Below, piece by piece: positions 14,422 through 20,794 of a stretch of 20,794 bases of DNA. Positions within the stretch are counted from its first letter, which is position 1; each line of letters begins with the position of its first letter. This DNA is from a virus, in IMG/VR virus record IMGVR_UViG_3300025282_000321, positions 1 to 20,794 of that record; one strand, given 5' to 3'. Below the pieces are notes generated by a model that saw only the letters and a list, made by a program, of their open reading frames with translations, was not told the origin of the DNA and ran no database searches. A program made the position numbers and the translations under genes.

Positions 14422-17400
14422 ATGTCAGTTAAAAAGTTTAGATTCGTTTCACCTGGAATTTTCATCAACGAAATTGATCGTTCACAATTGGAAAGACTAC
14501 CAGCAAGAATGGGCCCAGTCATTATGGGACGCTCGGAAAGAGGCCCGGGCTTCCGGCCCACAACCGTTCATTCATATTCAGAATTTGTAGAAATATTTGG
14601 CAATCCCATTCCTGGCGGAGCAACTGATGACGTTTGGAGAAACGGCAATTATAATGGACCTACATATGCGGCATATGCTGCGCAAGCTTATTTAAGAAAT
14701 AATAATCCTGTAACATTTGTTCGTATTCTTGGGGCAAACCATGCGTCAAATGATGGCGCCAATTCCGGAGTTATTGGTGATCATGGTGTTGCTGGCTGGA
14801 GAACCACAAATCTAGCAGCCAGCCTTGGCGGAGCTTATGGTTTGTTTGTTATGCCTTCTGCTTCAATTGGCACGCCTGCAACGGCAACAGTAACTTTTGC
14901 CGGGGCAGTTACAACTGGTAAAACTCTTACAATAACCGATACCACCGGTAAAAGCGTGGCATATACTGCCGCCGATGGTACTGACACCTCTGCAAGCCCA
15001 CCTGAGTTCGAGGATTCGGCCGGTGGCGTCACTGCTATAGCTGCGGGACTTGGGACTTGTATTGAGAGTGCAAATGGTCACAATGGAACAATTCTTGTTA
15101 CTAATAATGGTGATGGTTCGTTGACCTTAAAACAAAACATAAGAGGCACTGGAGGGAATACTACAATGACCGATAGTGGCTTAGGCAACACGACACTTGT
15201 GCAATTTGCCGCCAGCGCCGCGACGACAGGGCAAACTGACGAACAAGCCCGAGTAACAGGCTCTCTTGCTGCTGTTTGGTATCTGGACAGTGGATATATG
15301 CAGCTTTCTGGTGCTATTAGAGGCACTGAAACTGGTAGTGTACCTATAAGTGTTTCCGGAAGTTCAGTATTAATAGGAAATTCTGATAAACTCACATGGA
15401 AAGCAGTCATTAAGGATTCTTCGGATGCCACTGTTGTGGAAACTGCTTTTAGCTTTGATCCTGATTCTGATAATTATATTCGAAAAGCTTTTAACACAAA
15501 TCCACAATTAGTTAATACTGATGTTTATGCCACCACTTCCGGTACAACAAATTATTGGCTAGGCGAAACATTTGAAAGATCGGTTCAAGACGCCCTAGTA
15601 GCCAGTTCTAGCGCTAATACATGCTGGGGTCTTTTAGTGCAGTTAGGCAATGGTACTAATGGATATTCCGACCAGACAAAAGAACACATTCCTTCTGAAA
15701 CCGGCTGGATTGTTTCTCAAGATACTTCTGCAACTTCTCCAGGTTTTGATGTACTCAACCAACAAAGGGCAAAAAGATTATTTAAGTTTGTTTCTTTGGA
15801 TGAAGGATCAGAATGGAATCAAAATAATATTAAAATATCAATTGAAGATATTCGACCAGCTAAAAGTGATAAAACCTGGGCGACATTTTCAGTTGCAGTT
15901 CGCTCAATAAGCGATACAGACAAAAACATAAGCGTTCTTGAAAAATTTACAGGTTGCAACTTGAACGTTTCTTCTCCAAACTATATCGCACGTAGAATAG
16001 GAGACAAACAAGTTACTTATGATAAAGTTAATAAACAATTAAAAGTTGGTGGCAATTATGATAATCAATCACGATATGTCCGTGTAAAAACAAACGAAGC
16101 AGCTTATTCAAAAGATCTTGTTCCTTTTGGTTGTTATGGACCTCCAAGGTATAAAGGATTTACTTTTTTTAGCGGCGCCGCAGGCAGTATCGGTGGTAGT
16201 GATGGCACGGCCACAGCTAATACTTTTGTTCTTGCTGGGTCAAGCATGGATTTTGAAGCTACAGGAAGCCGAAACCAACCCGCAGGCGACCCCCATTGGC
16301 TCCAAGGCGACCTAACAGCAGGAGAAATTTGGTGCGGTTATGAAAGCTCACAAAATAACTCGGGAAGATTAACTGCCTCACTGGCATTTGCCTCACTTGC
16401 ATTAAGAGGCGCAGCAACAGACGGCGGAATAGTTGATCAAAGTAAAGCTTATTGGGGAGTCGATGTTACGAAAACTGGCTCTAGCGAAACTAGATTTGAT
16501 CCTTGCGTTACTGATTATCTTAAAACGCTTGCCGATCAAACCACTGCAGATACTGTTGATTTTCATTTAACGGCCACGAATGCTGAAGTTCAATTTGCTT
16601 TCTCTTTAGATGATCTTGTAGAAGCAGGAAACGGAAACGTTTTTTATACTAGCGGTAGTCGACAAAACTCTGGAAGCAACGGCCAGACGACCAACTCAAT
16701 CACCACGAAAAGTGGTAGTAGTTTCTTGTTGACTGCTTCTACAATGGGGCATGATAAATTTACTACAGTTCTTTATGGCGGTTTTGACGGCTTTGATATT
16801 AGAGAGAAAGAACCGCTTAATACAACGCGCGGTTTGAAAGCAGCCGCAACCGAAAAAAATAGTTACGCTTATTTCTCGGCTACCAAAGCTATTGAAATCA
16901 TTAAAGACCCAGAGCGCGTAGAATGTAATTTGCTGGCCATGCCAGGGGTTACTAATGCAAACTTGACCACTAGATTGGTTAGAGTTGCTGAAGAGCGCGC
17001 GGATACTTTGGCAATTATTGATATTCAAAAAGACTTTACGCCTACTGGTGAAAATAATAACACCGATATGGCAAACCAAGGCAATGTAGATGAAGCAGTG
17101 CGATCGATGAAAGATCGTAAAATTGATTCAAGTTACGGCGCCGCCTATTATCCATGGGTACAAATTAAAGATACACAAACCAATCAAATTTTGTGGGCTC
17201 CACCTTCGGTAGTTGCTTTGGGTGCTTTAGCGTACAGCGATTCTGTTAAAGATGTTTGGTTCGCTCCAGCTGGATTTAGCCGCGGCGGATTAACAGCCAC
17301 AGGCGCAGGCGGAGTACCCGTTGTTGGAATTAATCAACAGCTAACTTCAAAACAAAGAGATAAACTTTATGAAGTTAACGTTAATCCAATTGCATCATTC

Positions 17401-17778
17401 CCTGCTGAAGGAATTGTAATCTTTGGCCAAAAGACCCTGCAGTTAACTCCTTCGGCATTGGATAGAATCAATGTAAGGAGACTCTTAATCTTCTTGAAAA
17501 AAGAGATTTCTAGAATTGCGTCAACAACATTATTTGAGCCAAACCTTGATGTAACTTGGGCGTCATTTAGAGCAAGAGCAGACACTTTGCTGAGCAGCGT
17601 TAAGTCTAGATTAGGCCTCGCAGACTATAAGCTGGTGTTAGATGAATCAACCACAACTCCGGAGTTGATTGATAGAAACATCATGTATGCAAAAGTTTTC
17701 TTAAAGCCTGCTAGAGCTATTGAATTTATTGCTCTAGACTTTATTATTACGAGTTCCGGAGCATCATTTGAAGATTAA
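14422..17778 (+). CDS. gp18: Contractile tail sheath protein, gp18 family, unusually long
   Basis: 1118 aa; ATG 14422 behind AAAAGGAG (14404-14411). The N-terminus is classical: 'RFVSPGIFINEIDRSQ', 'MGPVIMGRSERGPGFRPTTV' and 'EFVEIFGNP', then 'YAAYAAQAYLRNNNPVTFVR'. Residues ~149-275 look like an inserted beta module ('GKTLTITDTTGKSVAYTAAD', 'GSLTLKQNIRGTGGNTTMTD'). The C-terminal ~300 residues form the sheath core: 'YAYFSATKAIEII', 'WAPPSVVALGALAYSDS', 'WFAPAGFSRGGL', 'INVRRLLIFLKKEISRIAST', 'FEPNLDVTWASFRARADTLL', and the end 'AIEFIALDFIITSSG'. It surrounds the tube and contracts on infection. T4 gp18 is 659 aa; the extra ~450 residues are probably surface domains. A tube gene follows. Confidence 0.95.
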   Translation: MSVKKFRFVSPGIFINEIDRSQLERLPARMGPVIMGRSERGPGFRPTTVHSYSEFVEIFGNPIPGGATDDVWRNGNYNGPTYAAYAAQAYLRNNNPVTFVRILGANHASNDGANSGVIGDHGVAGWRTTNLAASLGGAYGLFVMPSASIGTPATATVTFAGAVTTGKTLTITDTTGKSVAYTAADGTDTSASPPEFEDSAGGVTAIAAGLGTCIESANGHNGTILVTNNGDGSLTLKQNIRGTGGNTTMTDSGLGNTTLVQFAASAATTGQTDEQARVTGSLAAVWYLDSGYMQLSGAIRGTETGSVPISVSGSSVLIGNSDKLTWKAVIKDSSDATVVETAFSFDPDSDNYIRKAFNTNPQLVNTDVYATTSGTTNYWLGETFERSVQDALVASSSANTCWGLLVQLGNGTNGYSDQTKEHIPSETGWIVSQDTSATSPGFDVLNQQRAKRLFKFVSLDEGSEWNQNNIKISIEDIRPAKSDKTWATFSVAVRSISDTDKNISVLEKFTGCNLNVSSPNYIARRIGDKQVTYDKVNKQLKVGGNYDNQSRYVRVKTNEAAYSKDLVPFGCYGPPRYKGFTFFSGAAGSIGGSDGTATANTFVLAGSSMDFEATGSRNQPAGDPHWLQGDLTAGEIWCGYESSQNNSGRLTASLAFASLALRGAATDGGIVDQSKAYWGVDVTKTGSSETRFDPCVTDYLKTLADQTTADTVDFHLTATNAEVQFAFSLDDLVEAGNGNVFYTSGSRQNSGSNGQTTNSITTKSGSSFLLTASTMGHDKFTTVLYGGFDGFDIREKEPLNTTRGLKAAATEKNSYAYFSATKAIEIIKDPERVECNLLAMPGVTNANLTTRLVRVAEERADTLAIIDIQKDFTPTGENNNTDMANQGNVDEAVRSMKDRKIDSSYGAAYYPWVQIKDTQTNQILWAPPSVVALGALAYSDSVKDVWFAPAGFSRGGLTATGAGGVPVVGINQQLTSKQRDKLYEVNVNPIASFPAEGIVIFGQKTLQLTPSALDRINVRRLLIFLKKEISRIASTTLFEPNLDVTWASFRARADTLLSSVKSRLGLADYKLVLDESTTTPELIDRNIMYAKVFLKPARAIEFIALDFIITSSGASFED

Positions 17779-17800
17779 AATGGATAAAAAAAAAGGTAAG

Positions 17801-17811
17801 TACTATTTATT
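17801..17811 (+). promoter_or_regulatory. TACTATTTATT motif upstream of tube gene
   Basis: One-base variant (final A to T) of the TACTATTTATA motif, in the sheath-tube gap and 37 bases before the tube ATG. The adjacent GAGGGAG (17832-17838) is the tube gene's ribosome binding site. Confidence 0.38.
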
Positions 17812-17848
17812 GATAGAGGCGCAAACTGTGCGAGGGAGAAAATAAAAA

Positions 17849-18436
17849 ATGGGATTCTGGAATGACCAGCAGACTTTCGAGACCAAGAGAGCTTATAGAT
17901 GGGTAGCTATTTTTAATAGGGTTGCACCTTATGCGATCAAATCTGTTTCAAAGCCAAGTGTAAGTATTTCAGAAACTTCGCACAGATTCCTTAATCATAC
18001 TTATTATTATCCAGGCCGTGTAGAGTGGAGCACGGTAGATCTTAGCTTAGTCGATCCACTTTCACCAGACGCAACAAAAACAGTTTTGCACATGATAGAA
18101 GCTGCAGGATATAATCCAAATATTACAGAAAGTACTCCACTCCTAACTATTTCTAAAACAAAAGCTGTTGCCGCCTTGTCAAGCTTAGAAATTCGGCAAT
18201 TAGATGCGGATGGCAATAAAGTTGAAGTTTGGAAACTAAGGCACCCATGGATAAAAGATGCTAAATTTGGCAACTTGTCATATGATAGCGATGATCTTAT
18301 GGACGTTAGCGTAACTATAAGATTTGATTGGGCTGAAGTATGGACCAAAAATAATTCGTTCGCCTTGGATGGCGTAGGAATTGGGAGAAACAGTAATTTC
18401 CCATCCGATTCAAACATTACTTATTCTGGTGGTTGA
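17849..18436 (+). CDS. gp19: Tail tube protein, gp19 family
   Basis: 195 aa; ATG 17849 behind GAGGGAG. It follows the sheath gene directly, as in most contractile-tailed phages. Features: 'AYRWVAIFNRVAPYAIKSVS', then 'KPSVSISETSHRFLNHTYYY', 'PGRVEWSTVDLSLVDPLSPD', the helix 'ATKTVLHMIEAAGYNP', and near the end 'IKDAKFGNLSYDSDDLMDVS' followed by 'VTIRFDWAEV', which corresponds to the last strands of T4 gp19 ('FEVTLALDYWE', from memory). It should stack as hexameric rings around the tape measure protein to form the inner tube. Slightly longer than T4 gp19 (163 aa). Confidence 0.88.
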   Translation: MGFWNDQQTFETKRAYRWVAIFNRVAPYAIKSVSKPSVSISETSHRFLNHTYYYPGRVEWSTVDLSLVDPLSPDATKTVLHMIEAAGYNPNITESTPLLTISKTKAVAALSSLEIRQLDADGNKVEVWKLRHPWIKDAKFGNLSYDSDDLMDVSVTIRFDWAEVWTKNNSFALDGVGIGRNSNFPSDSNITYSGG

Positions 18437-18461
18437 TATTATTAATTTTTAGAGGTGAAAA

Positions 18462-19310
18462 ATGAGAAACAATGAAGAGCGCTTTGGAGCAGCCGCAGGT
18501 GCTGGCTCCGACCCTTCAATTGCTGAATTAACAAACAATTCAAGTACATTAAATTTTGTTGTACCAACAGATTTTGTTGAGCTTCCTTCAAAGGGGCAAT
18601 TTTATCCTGAAGGACATCCCTTACACAAGAAGGACCATATTGAAATAAAACAAATGACTGCGAAGGATGAGGATATATTGACCTCAATGTCCTTGTTAAA
18701 AAAAGGTATTGCAATTGAAAGACTACTTGAAAATCTTATTGTCGATAAAACAATAAAACACAGCGACCTTCTTGTGGGCGATAAAAACGCAATAATGATG
18801 AGAACAAGGATTTCTGCCTATGGAAGCACATATGAAACAAAAATCCAATGTCCTTATTGTCAGGCTAATGCCGATCATTCATTTGATCTAGAAGAGATTA
18901 AACCAAAAGATTCAGAAGTAGATGATTCAATTCAATCTACTAAAAATGGAACTTTTGTTATTGAGTTACCATCATCCAAAGTTAAAACAGAAGTACGATT
19001 TCTAACTGGTAAAGATGAAGCTAATTTATTGACATACACAGAAAAGAAAAGAAAATATAATTTAATTGACAATTCAGTAACTGATCAGATGAAAACTTTT
19101 ATTGTATCTCTCAACGGAATTGAAGATCGTGGTCAAATAGCAGAGTTTGTTGATAATATGCCAGCAAAAGATTCACACTATTTAAGGACGGTTTACACCG
19201 ATTTAGTACCAAACATTGACTTAACACAAACTGTTAGATGTCAAAGTTGTTTCACGGAAGTGGAAATGGAGGTTCCGTTTACAACGGACTTTTTTTGGCC
19301 TAAGCAGTAA
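18462..19310 (+). CDS. gp26: gp26-like zinc-ribbon baseplate hub/tail assembly protein
   Basis: 282 aa; ATG 18462 behind AGAGGTG. 'FVVPTDFVELPSKGQFYPEG', 'EIKQMTAKDEDILTSMSLLK', 'KGIAIERLLENLIVD' and 'LLVGDKNAIMMRTRISAYGS' match the T4 baseplate protein family (gp26, Pfam T4_baseplate, from memory). Two CxxC pairs (C130/C133 in 'CPYC', C260/C263 in 'CQSC') probably bind one zinc. The family acts in baseplate hub or tail assembly. Placed between tube and tape measure, it occupies the position of tail assembly chaperones. Near its end seven T residues (19290-19296) lie where the +1 frame is open into the 55-aa ORF downstream, so a longer frameshift product is possible. T4 gp26 is ~208 aa. Confidence 0.78.
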   Translation: MRNNEERFGAAAGAGSDPSIAELTNNSSTLNFVVPTDFVELPSKGQFYPEGHPLHKKDHIEIKQMTAKDEDILTSMSLLKKGIAIERLLENLIVDKTIKHSDLLVGDKNAIMMRTRISAYGSTYETKIQCPYCQANADHSFDLEEIKPKDSEVDDSIQSTKNGTFVIELPSSKVKTEVRFLTGKDEANLLTYTEKKRKYNLIDNSVTDQMKTFIVSLNGIEDRGQIAEFVDNMPAKDSHYLRTVYTDLVPNIDLTQTVRCQSCFTEVEMEVPFTTDFFWPKQ

Positions 19311-19314
19311 ATAT

Positions 19315-19482
19315 ATGGAATCTGTATATGAACAATTCTTTTTATTGAAATATTATGGTAATTGGAGTTTTATAGAAGTATACAATTTACCAATTGGTTT
19401 GAGAAATTGGTTTACAAAAAGATTGATAAAGCAATTCGAAAAAGAAAAAGAAGATTACGAAAAAGCCCAAAAACAAAAATAG
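19315..19482 (+). CDS. 55-aa ORF, possible frameshift extension of the gp26-like protein (tail chaperone type)
   Basis: ATG 19315 to TAG 19480-19482, 55 aa beginning 'MESVYEQFFLLKYYGNWSFI'. There is no ribosome binding site before the ATG; the upstream sequence is the end of the gp26-like gene plus four bases. The same frame is open backwards to 19225, overlapping the last 86 bases of that gene. The motif W-S-F-I-E-V-Y-N-L-P-I-G-L-R followed by a Lys/Glu helix resembles the C-terminal halves of frameshifted tail assembly chaperones, where a 'LP...R' segment precedes a charged helix (from memory). It may be translated by coupling from ATG 19315, or by +1/-2 slippage at the T7 run giving a ~340-aa fusion. 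Either way it probably assists tape measure folding. Confidence is for its being coding. Confidence 0.6.
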   Translation: MESVYEQFFLLKYYGNWSFIEVYNLPIGLRNWFTKRLIKQFEKEKEDYEKAQKQK

Positions 19483-19527
19483 GCCGTCCTTTCTATTATT
19501 ATCTATTTATTATTTTAAACTTTACAA

Positions 19528-19538
19528 CTATTTATTAG
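19528..19538 (+). promoter_or_regulatory. ACTATTTATTA motif upstream of gene 19557
   Basis: CTATTTAT at 19529-19536, 20 bases before the end of the gap, and a second CTATTTAT at 19503-19510 in the same 74-base spacer. Both are weaker matches to the TACTATTTATA motif seen elsewhere, and the closeness to the GAGGAGGAG ribosome binding site at 19542-19550 makes a promoter role less certain here. Confidence 0.3.
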
Positions 19539-19556
19539 TATGAGGAGGAGTGCGCA

Positions 19557-19988
19557 ATGATAAGACCCCTAGAAATTAATTTTTATAAGCTAAAGAACAA
19601 TCAGTTACAAGAAAGCTTTTTAGCGATGTTTGGTGAAACTATTAAAGTAATCTTAAAAAGAATGTTTGGTAAAATTCCCTCACCAGAAGAATACACAAAA
19701 ATGGTTGCAGAAGCTGAAGAAAACGAAGGCGATGATGTTTTAACACCAGAAGATAAACAACAGCCTGGCCAGCAAAAAGAGCCAACTGAAAAATTTGAAT
19801 TAATCGTTTCTGGGACCGATGATGATATTAGTTCTTTTCTTGGCGCACTTAAAGCAGAACATAAATATATGGATACATATTTAAAGCTTGGGATGGATGA
19901 GGAAGAAACAAGAGAAGCAAAATACCTACTTAGCGATGCAGTCGAAGGATTTGAAAGGACAACTGGCCTCTTATGGCCTTTTGTATAA
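19557..19988 (+). CDS. Small conserved-looking tail-region protein of unknown function
   Basis: 143 aa; ATG 19557 behind a very strong GAGGAGGAG. The N-terminus 'IRPLEINFYKLKNNQLQESF' continues into 'LAMFGETIKVILKRMFG'. A disordered acidic/Gln linker (~50-80) follows, then 'FELIVSGTDDDISSFLGAL', 'AEHKYMDTYLKLGMDEEE', and the end 'VEGFERTTGLLWPFV'. Small proteins with this 'FLAMFG ... FE..TGL.WPF' layout recur beside tape measure genes in T4-like marine phages (memory, unsearched). Mean charge is acidic, with no membrane segment. Position between chaperone and tape measure suggests a tail assembly role. Confidence 0.68.
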   Translation: MIRPLEINFYKLKNNQLQESFLAMFGETIKVILKRMFGKIPSPEEYTKMVAEAEENEGDDVLTPEDKQQPGQQKEPTEKFELIVSGTDDDISSFLGALKAEHKYMDTYLKLGMDEEETREAKYLLSDAVEGFERTTGLLWPFV

Positions 19989-20005
19989 TTTGGAGGACAA
20001 GATAA

Positions 20006-20794
20006 ATGGCTGACAGATTTGACCCTAAAGAAATAGCAGAATACCAAGTAATATTAAAGGGTATTGAAGGTATACTAGGGGAAATTGTAGATAAGGATCG
20101 GTCAATTCTCCTTTCAGCCACAGAAAAAGCCAACCTGGCCAATCAGCACGTAGCTAAACTTGAAGATACCATAAAATTAAAATTTCAAGAGCTTGATGCT
20201 GCTGGTAAACTTGCTGATAATGAAGAAAGAAGAAATGCACTTTTAGAACAGCATAGAGTAAATTTAGAACAAGCCTTAGCTAAGGTTACAACAGAACACT
20301 ATGAAAGTCAACGAGCTTGGCAGCAAGCGACAGAGGCCATAGAAAATCTTGAAAATCAAATAGATTCCTTAGACCGCTCAGCGACTACATACAATGCATC
20401 GCTCACAGCCCTTACCAGAAGATTAATCGATGCGCGAGAAGAAGAAGCACGACTTAGCCGTGAACAGCTTCGAATACTCGATAGCGAAAGAGAAGCAATC
20501 GCACGAAAAATTACTGTGGAAATGCGATACACTGATGCAAAACTAAGGTCATCACAAGCTGCGCAAAGCTCAATGACAATGCTCTTTGGTCTAGACAACA
20601 AGTGGCGTCAAACATTGGGTGCTTCGTTGGTGGAAACTACAGCTGCAGCAATAAAAGCCAGAGGAGTGATTCAAGGTGTAACCGAAAGTATGGCCCACTT
20701 GTCTACTACATTATCTAATGTAGGCTCTCTTAGTAATGTAATGGGCTCAGGTCTAATGAAAATACAAGAAACTACGGTTATGATGGTAGGTTCA
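20006..20794 (+). CDS. Tape measure protein, N-terminal 263 codons (3' end outside window)
   Basis: ATG 20006 follows TGGAGG (19991-19996), 17 bases after the previous stop; the frame stays open to the last base. Residues ~10-190 are almost uninterrupted helix rich in E, A, K, Q, R and L, with coiled-coil character ('EVYRISTVIF' on the opposite strand is only its shadow). Examples are 'NEERRNALLEQHRVNLEQAL' and 'LTRRLIDAREEEARLSREQL'. From ~195 it changes to 'SSMTMLFGLDNKWRQTLGAS' style and then Gly/Ser/Met-rich helical segments ('MGSGLMKIQETTVMMVGS'), as in the pore- or membrane-active parts of tape measure proteins. Its place after tube and chaperone genes fits. It would set tail length and line the tube. 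T4's equivalent is gp29; no direct similarity was confirmed. Confidence 0.75.
   Translation, partial: MADRFDPKEIAEYQVILKGIEGILGEIVDKDRSILLSATEKANLANQHVAKLEDTIKLKFQELDAAGKLADNEERRNALLEQHRVNLEQALAKVTTEHYESQRAWQQATEAIENLENQIDSLDRSATTYNASLTALTRRLIDAREEEARLSREQLRILDSEREAIARKITVEMRYTDAKLRSSQAAQSSMTMLFGLDNKWRQTLGASLVETTAAAIKARGVIQGVTESMAHLSTTLSNVGSLSNVMGSGLMKIQETTVMMVGS

Noticed and set aside
17780-17845. 21-codon frame in the sheath-tube gap ('MDKKKGKYYLLIEAQTVRGR')
   Set aside because: It has no ribosome binding site and covers the motif at 17801 and the tube gene's ribosome binding site; more likely untranslated spacer.
19601-20601. Minus-strand frames opposite the 143-aa and tape measure genes
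   Set aside because: Serine/Ile-rich shadows of Glu/Lys/Ala-rich coding sequence; no start signals.

Overview
The window is a virion-structure block from a T4-like contractile-tailed phage (Caudoviricetes, myovirus morphology). It most likely belongs to one of the divergent marine or 'far-T4' lineages rather than to T4's close relatives. The DNA is AT-rich, every convincing gene lies on the + strand, genes are tightly packed, and most have an AAAAGGAG- or GAGG-type ribosome binding site. The host cannot be named from the sequence. The fibre-like proteins are of the kind I associate with marine T4-like phages, which is an inference.

Layout. (1) 1-6839 is a fibre/adhesin cassette. It holds the 3' end of one fibre gene, then six genes for beta-rich, Gly/Thr/Ser/Asp-rich proteins. 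Several share interchangeable C-terminal modules, and one is a right-handed beta-helix (tailspike-like). (2) 6918-9903 is head assembly: a gp22-like scaffold/core protein with an acidic tandem repeat and a coiled coil, then the gp23-like major capsid protein, closed by a strong intrinsic terminator. (3) 9980-11594 is an accessory head interval: a structured leader, a LamG/concanavalin-like protein (possible decoration protein), and two small lysine-rich proteins separated by a second terminator. (4) 11647-14305 is the neck and tail completion set (gp13-, gp14- and gp15-like). (5) 14422-20794 is the tail: a very large sheath (gp18-like, 1118 aa), the tube (gp19-like), a gp26-like zinc-ribbon protein followed by a 55-aa ORF that may be reached by ribosomal frameshifting (a tail assembly chaperone arrangement), a 143-aa conserved-looking protein, and the N-terminal 263 codons of a tape measure protein that runs off the window.

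Together these genes build the prohead, the neck connection and the contractile tail, and supply receptor-binding fibres. No terminase, portal, prohead protease, replication, lysis, integration, tRNA or CRISPR feature is visible. No gene-free stretch exceeds 300 bases; the longest, 9904-10120, holds a terminator, a recurrent TACTATTTATA motif and several inverted repeats. That motif also lies shortly upstream of three other structural genes (with a variant upstream of a fifth) and is the best candidate for a phage late promoter or processing element.

The most interesting points are the possible +1/-2 frameshift in the gp26-like chaperone, the recurrent intergenic motif, the paired histone-tail-like small proteins between capsid and neck, the module sharing among fibre genes, and the expanded sheath.
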